Positions 1-5,138 are shown, counted from the first letter of the stretch. The stretch is 5,138 bases of DNA from Clostridiales bacterium (GCA_003516765.1 DPCD01000096.1:2581-7718); one strand, 5' to 3'. Translations and numbers: made by a program. Notes: a model not told the origin generated them from the letters alone.

Positions 1-1367
1 TGCAACAGACTGAAGCGGACAATCGACATCGGCTGGTCGTCGCTGCCGTCGAGCGCGTAGCCGGTTGCGCCGTCGAAGGTAAGCTCGCTCATGTAAAAAT
101 CGTCGAGATCGACCGCACGACCCTTCGCGCCGGTCTCCAGATCGACAGACCAGAGCGTATAGTTATAGAACCGGGTGCCGTTTGACATATAGGAGTTGTC
201 GCCGAAGAGGAAGTACGCCTTGCCGCCGAACAGATGGAAGTTATCCATGTTGATCACCTGATCGAACGTGATGCCGTCCATCAGATTGTGGAACGCTCCG
301 TTTTCCAGATAGCCGAAGCGGTAGCGCCATGCATCCGGATAATTCGGGTCCCCGGCGTAGTTTTCCAGCAGATAGATTTTGCCGCCGTAGAGCTGGAAGG
401 CGTCGATTTTGCCCTTGGCGGTGTAGACGGTTTCAAGCTGATTGGTCGCGGGCGTATAATGCAGCAGTTTTTCCCAGTTCAGGAAGTAGAACGAGCCGTC
501 CGTATCGAGCCAGAGGTTGTCCGGGACCCGGTCCGCGGTGAAGACGGTCTCGGTGCTGCCGTCTGCTTTCCGAGCCAGAACGCCGATCTGGCGCGTTTCG
601 TCGGGTTCCTGATCGTTGCGGAAGGGGAAGTAGACGATGCTGCCGGATTGCACGGCGAGGCTGCCCTGCACGTAGTTGCCCATCTGGCTGGACATGACCG
701 GATGGACGCGGTTGTCGTGCCCGATGCGCTGCCCGGGAAGCAGCAGGCGGGCGACAATGACGGCAATCTCCGCGCGCGTGGCAGAGCCCTTGGGGTCAAA
801 TTTGCCGCCATTTTTGCCGGTAAAGACGCCCGCGGCGTACATCAGCCGGACTGCATCGCGAAATTCCTCGTCCACGGCGGCAAGGTCCGGAATGGCGCTG
901 TCGTTGATGGCAGGCAGCGACTGCGCGGACAGAACGTTTGCAAACAGTCCTGCCAGCTCCTGCCGGGTGATGGTTCTGGAGGAAACAGCGGCGCCCTCCG
1001 GGCAGGTGGATGGCAGAAGATCTGCCTTTGCGGCGTAGGAAACATACGGTTCGTACCATGCGCCATCCGAAGCGGAGATTTCCACGCCGGTACAGGCGGC
1101 GTGAATCCGCGCGGCGATGGTGATTGCCTGCGCCCAGGAAATCGTTTGGGTCGGGGCAAAGGTTTTTGCGCCGGTGCCGGTCATGATGCCGCGGCGGTAG
1201 ACCGCCTGTACGCCAGCTTCATACCAGCTGCCTGCCGGAACATCGGAAAATGCTGCCGCGTCGTTCGCTGTACGCTGAAAAGCGTCCAGCTCGCCTGCGG
1301 CAAGCGCGGGAACGGACAGGGCAATGCACAAAAGCAGCGAAATGATCACAAGAGATGTTCTGCGCAT
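1..1367 (-). CDS. SLH-domain surface protein with propeller-like C-terminal region, 3' end cut off by the window edge
   Basis: The frame is open from the ATG at 1367 down to base 1 (455 codons plus two bases, no stop), so the C-terminus lies outside the window. Residues 1-23 form a signal peptide: MRR, a hydrophobic core, and ALA before A24. Three SLH repeats follow at about 39-90 (FSDVPAGSWYEAGV), 101-147 and 159-209. SLH repeats usually anchor exported proteins to secondary cell-wall polymer. The third has the classic TRAE motif (197-200), the second ITRQELA (133-139), and the first a degenerate ISWAQAI (76-82). Residues 225-455 are rich in short beta-strands with recurring GGKIYLLE / GGKAYFLF / DGSFYFLN units, as in DUF5050-like or beta-propeller domains; this assignment is tentative. 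The start is supported by GAAGGAGG 8 bases upstream and by the signal peptide beginning there. It is divergent from the repressor operon, so it could be that repressor's target. The ligand or substrate of the C-terminal region is unknown. Confidence 0.93.
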   Translation of the reverse strand, partial: MRRTSLVIISLLLCIALSVPALAAGELDAFQRTANDAAAFSDVPAGSWYEAGVQAVYRRGIMTGTGAKTFAPTQTISWAQAITIAARIHAACTGVEISASDGAWYEPYVSYAAKADLLPSTCPEGAAVSSRTITRQELAGLFANVLSAQSLPAINDSAIPDLAAVDEEFRDAVRLMYAAGVFTGKNGGKFDPKGSATRAEIAVIVARLLLPGQRIGHDNRVHPVMSSQMGNYVQGSLAVQSGSIVYFPFRNDQEPDETRQIGVLARKADGSTETVFTADRVPDNLWLDTDGSFYFLNWEKLLHYTPATNQLETVYTAKGKIDAFQLYGGKIYLLENYAGDPNYPDAWRYRFGYLENGAFHNLMDGITFDQVINMDNFHLFGGKAYFLFGDNSYMSNGTRFYNYTLWSVDLETGAKGRAVDLDDFYMSELTFDGATGYALDGSDDQPMSIVRFSLL

Positions 1368-1375
1368 GAGGAATG

Positions 1376-1383
1376 CCTCCTTC
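1376..1383 (-). promoter_or_regulatory. Ribosome binding site of the SLH gene
   Basis: On the minus strand, GAAGGAGG lies 8 bases before the ATG at 1367. It is a near-perfect anti-16S match and fixes the start of the SLH gene. Confidence 0.9.
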
Positions 1384-1393
1384 TTTCACATGG

Positions 1394-1438
1394 ACCGGCG
1401 TTTTGCCGGTGCTTCTATCAGATGGTCGGTATATCTGA
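1394..1438 (-). promoter_or_regulatory. Two hairpins in the 5' leader of the SLH mRNA
   Basis: The predicted leader of about 75-80 bases contains two inverted repeats. The first met by RNA polymerase pairs 1433-1438 with 1418-1423 (6 bp, 9-base loop, plus a possible G-U pair). The second pairs 1405-1410 (ACCGGC in the RNA) with 1394-1399 (GCCGGU), a perfect 6-bp GC-rich stem with a 5-base loop. The second ends about 10 bases before the ribosome binding site. Neither is followed by a T-run, so they are not terminators. They could stabilise the mRNA or influence translation. The structure is visible; the role is inferred. Confidence 0.5.
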
Positions 1439-1452
1439 CAGGATATATTTGT

Positions 1453-1481
1453 ATGATACACCGGATCTTGTCAATTGTAAA
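1453..1481 (-). promoter_or_regulatory. Predicted sigma-A-type promoter of the SLH gene
   Basis: On the minus strand, TTTACA (1476-1481) and TATCAT (1453-1458) are separated by exactly 17 bases, each one mismatch from the sigma-A consensus. Transcription would start near 1446, giving a leader of about 79 bases. A perfect TTGACA (1469-1474) also lies on this strand but has no good -10 at 16-18 bases. Both promoter boxes are covered by dyads: 1467-1487 over the -35 and TGTAT-G-ATACA (1450-1460) over the -10. This suggests control by a dimeric repressor. Confidence 0.65.
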
Positions 1482-1487
1482 GACAAG
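1467..1487. promoter_or_regulatory. Candidate BlaI/MecI-type operator over the SLH promoter -35
   Basis: CTTGTC (1467-1472) and GACAAG (1482-1487) form a perfect 6-bp inverted repeat with a 9-base centre. Inside it, TGTCAATTGTAA (1469-1480) is centred on the palindrome CAATTG. It has the right half of the TACA-AT-TGTA arrangement known for BlaI/MecI operators and a degenerate left half (TGTC for TACA). It overlaps the SLH -35. The half AATTGACA is repeated in inverse orientation at 1506-1513, over the -35 of the repressor operon. Binding by the adjacent repressor is inferred. Confidence 0.45.
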
Positions 1488-1507
1488 GGAAAAAAAGAAA
1501 CTGGTAA

Positions 1508-1536
1508 TTGACAGCTGTTAGCTTTTATGATATGCT
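1508..1536 (+). promoter_or_regulatory. Predicted sigma-A-type promoter of the repressor/peptidase operon
   Basis: A perfect -35 TTGACA (1508-1513) is followed, after exactly 17 bases, by TATGCT (1531-1536). That -10 is preceded by TGA (1528-1530), i.e. an extended -10. The start would be near 1543, leaving a leader of about 30 bases before the repressor ATG. The 8-bp palindrome ACAGCTGT (1511-1518) overlaps the end of the -35. Two overlapping palindromes, AACGTT and GTTAAC (1549-1557), lie just after the expected start. All are plausible autoregulatory sites. Confidence 0.75.
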
Positions 1537-1560
1537 CGGAACATAACAAACGTTAACTAC

Positions 1561-1566
1561 GGAGGA
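1561..1566 (+). promoter_or_regulatory. Ribosome binding site of the repressor gene
   Basis: GGAGGA lies 7 bases before the ATG at 1574 and supports that start. Confidence 0.9.
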
Positions 1567-1573
1567 AACGCAT

Positions 1574-1954
1574 ATGGCGCAGATTCGCTTATCGGACGGG
1601 GAGTGGAAGCTGATGAAAACGCTCTGGGAGAAACAGCCGCGGACGCTGGCGGAGCTGGTCTCGGCGCTGGACAAGGATACCGGCTGGAGCCGGGCAACGA
1701 TCTTTATGATGCTCAAGAGACTCATTGCCAAGGGCGCGGTCACGATGGATAGCAGCGGGAAATTTCAGAAATACAGCGCGGCAATCACCTATGCCGATGT
1801 CGAGCCCGAGGAAACGGAGTCATTTTTATCGAAGGTCTATGGCGGGAGCGTCGGGATGATGGTCTCAAATCTTGTGGACCGCGGCGCGCTCAGTGAGCGA
1901 GATATTCAGGAGCTTCGCGCCATTCTGGACGCGGCAGAACCGCGGGAGGACTGA
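1574..1954 (+). CDS. BlaI/MecI family winged-helix transcriptional repressor
   Basis: 126 residues, the usual length for BlaI/MecI proteins. The N-terminal winged helix-turn-helix covers about residues 3-70: LSDGEWKLMKTLWE (helix 1), TLAELVSAL (24-32), a recognition helix around SRATIFMMLKRLIAKG (39-54), then a wing KFQKYSA (63-69). The C-terminal dimerisation helices follow at about 78-122, ending in DIQELRAILD as in the family. Family members bind TACA/TGTA dyads as dimers and are inactivated by proteolysis when the partner M56 receptor is triggered. The Asn-Phe bond cut in staphylococcal BlaI/MecI aligns here with N99-L100 in MMVSNLVDRG. The gene follows a strong promoter and ribosome binding site, and its stop is 1 base before the start of the M56 peptidase, so the two are co-transcribed. 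Likely targets are its own operon and the divergent SLH gene (inference). Called by family only, because no beta-lactamase or penicillin-binding protein gene is present here. Confidence 0.95.
   Translation: MAQIRLSDGEWKLMKTLWEKQPRTLAELVSALDKDTGWSRATIFMMLKRLIAKGAVTMDSSGKFQKYSAAITYADVEPEETESFLSKVYGGSVGMMVSNLVDRGALSERDIQELRAILDAAEPRED
1944..1950 (+). promoter_or_regulatory. Ribosome binding site deciding the M56 peptidase start
   Basis: GGGAGGA lies 5 bases before the ATG at 1956, inside the last codons of the repressor gene. The in-frame ATG at 1872 would add 28 polar residues that only re-read repressor sequence in another frame, and it would put a non-hydrophobic stretch before the first membrane segment. 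Confidence 0.85.
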
Positions 1955-1955
1955 T

Positions 1956-4772
1956 ATGCTGCGGGACATTCTGACGCTCTCGGCGCTGATTCTGGCTGTG
2001 CTTTTGGTGCGGGCGATATTCAAAAACCGCGTGCCGAAGCGGATGATCTATTGCCTCTGGCTGGTCGTGCTGCTGAAATTGTGCCTGCCGGGGGCGCTGT
2101 TTTCGCTGCCGGTTCTTCCGGCGGCGGAAGGAACTGCGCCTGTGCAGACTGTGCAGACCACGCCGGTGGTTTCAACTGCGTCGACAATTCCAGCGCCGTC
2201 GACGACCACTGTACAGCCCACGGCTCCGGTTCAAACAACGACGCAGCCGGAACAGACCGCAACGCAGCCGGAAACGAAGCCGGAGACACAGCCTATGACG
2301 CCTGCCGTGCAGGAGACGGCAAAACCGGCGGCAAAGCCTTTGACCGCTGCGCAGATTTTGAAAATCGTCTGGTTCAGCGGCAGCGCGCTGCTCGGTCTCT
2401 GGCTATTTGGTACATGGCTGACGTTCACGATTCGGCTCCACAAAGATAAGAAATTCCTCGGAAAACGGGGAAGGACGAACATTTACGTCTCCAGACGTAT
2501 CAAATCGCCCTGTTTAGCCGGACTGATTCCGGCAGTCTACCTGACAGAAGACGTGCTGCGAAACGACACGACCGAGCTGATCGTGCGCCACGAACTGACG
2601 CACCTGCGCCATCTGGACTTTCTGTGGTCATTCTGCCGGACAATCGCAGTGATCGTCTGCTGGTGGAATCCTCTCATTTGGCTGGCGGCGATTTGTTCCA
2701 AGCGCGACGCAGAGCTTGCTTGCGATGAAGCCGTTGCGGCGGGGTTGCAGCCCGAACAGCGCATCGCCTACGCACGGGCGATACTTGCGCAGGCGCCGCG
2801 CAAAAAAGCCGCTTTGAGTCTGGCGGGTCCTCCGGTCAAGGAGCGGATTTTGTTCCTGACAAAAAAGCAGAAAACAAGCGTCCTTTGCATCGTTCTGGCG
2901 CTGGCGCTCACCGTAAGCGCGACGGGCTGCTCGTTTGCAGAGCTCACGCGCCGGAAAACGAACGCGCCTGCATCCTCCACGGAAGAAGCGCAGCCGAAAA
3001 CGGAGCCGCAAGCCGAAACAGCGCCGGAACTGGTCGCAGAAAAGGCGCAGCCGGAGCGCACATCGCTGGAAGAAGAACTTCCGGTCGATGAGACCGCGCG
3101 GGCGGAGTGGTTCGACTTTGCGGACCGGTGGCGGCTGGATTATCTGCCGGTCTTTTCGCGTGGCGCGGCACCTGCATCGACATCGGAATATCTGATGTGG
3201 GTCTTTTCACGGAATATGGACGCGCTGAAGGAACAGGGCAGCATGACAAAGGAGTATGTTGAGACGCAGATCAAAACGCATTTTGAGCTTGGAAACTTGA
3301 TGCATGAAGGGCTTTCAAAGGTATGGGATTATGACGGCGAGATTTATGCAGCGGTTTCAGGTGGCGTAAATGACCGACCACTTACACGGCTCGACAGCGT
3401 CTTGACAGCAAATATCGGCGGAAAACAGATTTACTATGTGCAGTACAGCCGGATGGGGAACGGCAATCTGCTCGATGATGTGCAGTGGAATCGGTACCGC
3501 GACGAAATTATTAGCGGCGAGACACCGGACCTGTCTGGGCTTCGGGAGGACACGCTCAGCTTTTATATGCAGGACGGCGAGCCGGTTTTTCTGAGCCATA
3601 CGGAGCTGAACATCGAAGAGCCGCCCTTCACGCCGCTGCCGAACGACGGAACATATGATGTGACGCAGCCCTTGCAGGAATGGGAGCTGACGCGCACAAA
3701 CGGCGTGCAGACCGGCATGACGCAGGCGCAGGTGGAAGAAATCACAGGTCCTCTTACAACCGATCAATACGGCTATTTGCTTCTGGACAGCCAGAATGTT
3801 TCCTATAGCTTCGGGCAGAACGGTTACCAGACGCCGCAGCTGATGGAAATGAACTGGAGCGCCGATGTGCGCAACGATGAGCTTTTCTATGTGACGGCGC
3901 AGGATACGCCCGCCTTCCGCGGTATTTGCCTCGGCGATACGATCGACGAGGTGTTGGATAAATTCCCGTGCGTGGACCGGGAACTGAAACGGTGGCAGAC
4001 GCAGTATGTCTACGGCGAGGCGGGCACAGACAATTACGCAGAGCTGAGCTTCGTTGCAGACAGCTTCTATTCGCTGTCGTTCTTCCTGCATGGGCAGCGC
4101 CGCGCGACCATCGGCTTTTCCCGCGTGCAGCAGCGTGTGTTTGAAATCACAATTTCTGCCGAAGAAAACTTGAAGGACACCAATCCGTGGCAGGCTGTGG
4201 ACGCAGGATTCCTGCGCGACTCTGCGCTGCGTGAGGAGCTTACGGCAGATCTGTCGAAGCTGCCGGATGATTTGCTGCTTGCGTTTTTATCAGGTACCGA
4301 GGTTGTGCAGACAGACGACGGCTTTACCTTTGACAACCCGGGTGAGCTTTCCTCCGATGAGCTGTTCCGGCTCTTTCTCTGGTGGACAAACCGCAGCGCG
4401 CTGGAGAAATACAGGAATCCGGACGACGGATGGTTCTACTTTCCGAGCAGCGCCATTCACCGGACGCTCGACTGCTATTTCAGAAGATACTCCTTTGATA
4501 TCACGCAGTGCGCGGGTTATGACACGAAAAGCGGTACAGTTGTCGATCAGACGGCGGCTCTCGAACCCGGGAATCTACGGTTGCAGAGAGTCTCAAAGAC
4601 GATGGACAGGCACAAAGTGACCTATGTCGTTGATTTTTATCCCGTACTGGATGACTTGCAGGTAGGACCGGAGCCTTTCGCGCGCAAGGAATATACGCTT
4701 TTGTGCTATCCCGGAGATTTTTACATTGAGAGCGCCCGCTATGTCCCGCTGGATGATGCGGCACTGCAGTAA
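1956..4772 (+). CDS. BlaR1/MecR1-like M56 zinc metallopeptidase receptor with non-penicillin-binding sensor tail
   Basis: 938 residues, much longer than BlaR1/MecR1 (about 585-600). Membrane segments: 5-21, 29-49, 134-159 and 308-324. The cytoplasmic M56 domain lies between the third and fourth, with HELTH (212-216) and the downstream AELACDE, whose E253 is the expected third zinc ligand; WWNPLIWL (236-243) is also family-typical. In BlaR1 this domain is activated through the outer sensor and leads to repressor cleavage. The outer loop 55-128 is rich in Pro, Thr and Gln, and a second low-complexity linker covers about 333-372. SATGC (321-325) resembles a lipobox at the end of the last membrane segment. 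The tail lacks transpeptidase SxxK/SxN/KTG motifs in a usable arrangement. It has two GxxxGxTxxxV units (583-593, 656-666) flanked by two similar alpha/beta regions (about 385-500 and 771-897). The gene starts 1 base after the repressor, with which it forms the signalling pair. The ligand is unknown. Confidence 0.93.
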   Translation: MLRDILTLSALILAVLLVRAIFKNRVPKRMIYCLWLVVLLKLCLPGALFSLPVLPAAEGTAPVQTVQTTPVVSTASTIPAPSTTTVQPTAPVQTTTQPEQTATQPETKPETQPMTPAVQETAKPAAKPLTAAQILKIVWFSGSALLGLWLFGTWLTFTIRLHKDKKFLGKRGRTNIYVSRRIKSPCLAGLIPAVYLTEDVLRNDTTELIVRHELTHLRHLDFLWSFCRTIAVIVCWWNPLIWLAAICSKRDAELACDEAVAAGLQPEQRIAYARAILAQAPRKKAALSLAGPPVKERILFLTKKQKTSVLCIVLALALTVSATGCSFAELTRRKTNAPASSTEEAQPKTEPQAETAPELVAEKAQPERTSLEEELPVDETARAEWFDFADRWRLDYLPVFSRGAAPASTSEYLMWVFSRNMDALKEQGSMTKEYVETQIKTHFELGNLMHEGLSKVWDYDGEIYAAVSGGVNDRPLTRLDSVLTANIGGKQIYYVQYSRMGNGNLLDDVQWNRYRDEIISGETPDLSGLREDTLSFYMQDGEPVFLSHTELNIEEPPFTPLPNDGTYDVTQPLQEWELTRTNGVQTGMTQAQVEEITGPLTTDQYGYLLLDSQNVSYSFGQNGYQTPQLMEMNWSADVRNDELFYVTAQDTPAFRGICLGDTIDEVLDKFPCVDRELKRWQTQYVYGEAGTDNYAELSFVADSFYSLSFFLHGQRRATIGFSRVQQRVFEITISAEENLKDTNPWQAVDAGFLRDSALREELTADLSKLPDDLLLAFLSGTEVVQTDDGFTFDNPGELSSDELFRLFLWWTNRSALEKYRNPDDGWFYFPSSAIHRTLDCYFRRYSFDITQCAGYDTKSGTVVDQTAALEPGNLRLQRVSKTMDRHKVTYVVDFYPVLDDLQVGPEPFARKEYTLLCYPGDFYIESARYVPLDDAALQ

Positions 4773-4798
4773 TGCAGATCATAACCGTTTGAGAAGGG

Positions 4799-4954
4799 AT
4801 GATGGAACGTATGCAGAATGAAGCATGGCTGGATGAAATAAACCGCATCGTGTCTTTTCACGAGATTTCGGACGGAAGGTACTACAGCGCGGAGGAACCC
4901 GATTTCTGGCAGGTCCTCGTGGAGCTGGTCCTTTCCGGCTACCGGGTGCAGTAG
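4799..4954 (+). CDS. Probable small acidic protein, 51 residues, end of the operon
   Basis: I do not recognise this family. The frame ATG ATG GAA CGT ATG runs to TAG at 4952-4954. It starts 26 bases after the M56 stop and ends 17 bases before a strong terminator, so it would be the last gene of the operon. Possible starts are 4799, 4802 and 4811. GAGAAGGG (4791-4798) is the only purine-rich site: it touches the first, sits 3 bases from the second and 12 from the third, so the start is uncertain and translation may be weak. The product is acidic with aromatic residues (W10, F20, Y28, Y29, F36, W37, Y48), no signal peptide and no membrane segment. An N-terminal helix (EAWLDEINRIVSF) is followed by a short charged turn and a second helix (EPDFWQVLVELVLSGY). 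The amphipathic pattern and the position between gene and terminator argue for a real protein. It could be an accessory of the receptor/repressor pair, but nothing shows this. Confidence 0.6.
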   Translation: MMERMQNEAWLDEINRIVSFHEISDGRYYSAEEPDFWQVLVELVLSGYRVQ

Positions 4955-4971
4955 ACCGCCGACCTGAAGAC

Positions 4972-5007
4972 AAAAAGCCTGAAACCAGTGCGGTTTCAGG
5001 CTTTTTC
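4972..5007 (+). terminator. Rho-independent terminator of the repressor/peptidase operon
   Basis: AAAAAGCCTGAAACC (4972-4986) pairs perfectly over 15 bp with 4992-5006, around the 5-base loop AGTGC, and the right arm ends in TTTTT. The A-run on the left arm gives a T-run on the other strand, so it could also stop leftward transcription entering from beyond 5138. Confidence 0.95.
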
Positions 5008-5088
5008 TATGTGTTCTCCGGACTCTCTGGCTCAACGCTGAGACAAACGTTTTCGGAAAGGAAGAATGTGTGCAAGATGACGCCCGCA

Positions 5089-5123
5089 GGCGGTACGGTC
5101 TGCGCAGCAGACCGTACTCCGCC
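5089..5123. repeat. Long bulged palindrome, possible REP-like interspersed element
   Basis: GGCGGTACGGTCTGC (5089-5103) pairs with GCAGACCGTA (5107-5116) and CCGCC (5119-5123). This makes a 15-bp stem with a 3-base GCA apex and a CT bulge (5117-5118). The overlapping CGCC-CGCA-GGCG (5081-5092) could form a competing small hairpin. There is no T-run on either side, so it is not a standard terminator. GC-rich imperfect palindromes after operon ends are typical of REP-like repeats, but only one copy is seen here. Confidence 0.6.
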
Positions 5124-5138
5124 ATAAAGAAAAGACAC

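Noticed and set aside
1469..1474. Perfect TTGACA on the minus strand as the SLH gene -35
   Set aside because: At 16-18 bases downstream there is no acceptable -10 (ACAAAT, CAAATA); the nearest candidate, TACAAA, is only 15 bases away. TTTACA-17-TATCAT fits better.
234..1511. 425-codon plus-strand open frame
   Set aside because: It lies opposite the SLH gene. It has no ribosome binding site, its protein is Gly/Arg/Cys-rich with no recognisable domain, and the opposite strand has a signal peptide and SLH repeats in a clean frame.
1872..1955. Upstream ATG extending the M56 protein by 28 residues
   Set aside because: It only re-reads the repressor gene in another frame and has no ribosome binding site. 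GGGAGGA before the ATG at 1956 and the membrane segment starting right after it fit the later start.
3357..4091. 244-codon minus-strand open frame inside the M56 gene
   Set aside because: It is antisense to the sensor tail with no ribosome binding site or promoter, and its His/Arg/Val-rich composition is typical of the reverse of a GC-biased coding frame.
1956..4772. Naming the gene blaR1 or mecR1
   Set aside because: Only the membrane and protease part matches. The penicillin-binding sensor is not visible and no resistance gene is adjacent.
5044..5054. Shared ACAAACGTT word near 1547 and 5045
   Set aside because: Nine bases shared twice in 5 kb, around a palindromic AACGTT core and with unlike flanks, is weak evidence for a common site.
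4739..5125. 128-codon minus-strand open frame at the right end
   Set aside because: It reads through the terminator stem, begins inside the palindrome and covers the small plus-strand gene. No ribosome binding site or domain is visible.

Overview
The window looks like chromosome of a Gram-positive, fairly GC-rich gut-type Clostridia (Oscillospiraceae/Ruminococcaceae-like). This is inferred from strong GGAGG-type ribosome binding sites, sigma-A-like promoters, an S-layer-homology (SLH) surface protein, and a BlaI/MecI repressor next to an M56 membrane peptidase with a large extracytoplasmic tail. Nothing in the sequence gives the species.

Layout: (1) Positions 1-1367, minus strand, hold the first 455 codons of a secreted protein with three SLH repeats and a beta-rich, propeller-like C-terminal part; it runs off the left edge. 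(2) Positions 1368-1573 are a compact divergent control region. It has one sigma-A-like promoter in each direction, two hairpins in the leftward leader, and several dyads at the promoters, one resembling a BlaI/MecI operator. (3) Positions 1574-1954, plus strand, encode a BlaI/MecI-family winged-helix repressor. (4) Positions 1956-4772, plus strand, begin 1 base later and encode a 938-residue BlaR1/MecR1-like M56 metallopeptidase. Its protease core is intact, but no beta-lactam-binding sensor is visible. The sensor is instead a ~560-residue tail that looks like two kinds of domain in an A-B-B'-A' order. (5) Positions 4799-4954, plus strand, hold a probable 51-residue protein closing the operon. 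(6) A 15-bp perfect stem with a T-run at 4972-5007 is the terminator. (7) Positions 5008-5138 are non-coding and contain a long bulged palindrome.

Proposed working: by analogy with BlaR1/BlaI and MecR1/MecI, an extracellular event sensed by the M56 tail activates its cytoplasmic zinc protease, leading to cleavage of the repressor and release of its targets. The likeliest targets here are the operon itself and the divergent SLH gene, whose -35 overlaps the operator-like dyad. This would be a cell-envelope sensing circuit with an unassigned ligand rather than a beta-lactam resistance module. The circuit is inference; the gene families, the promoters and the missing transpeptidase signature are read from the sequence.
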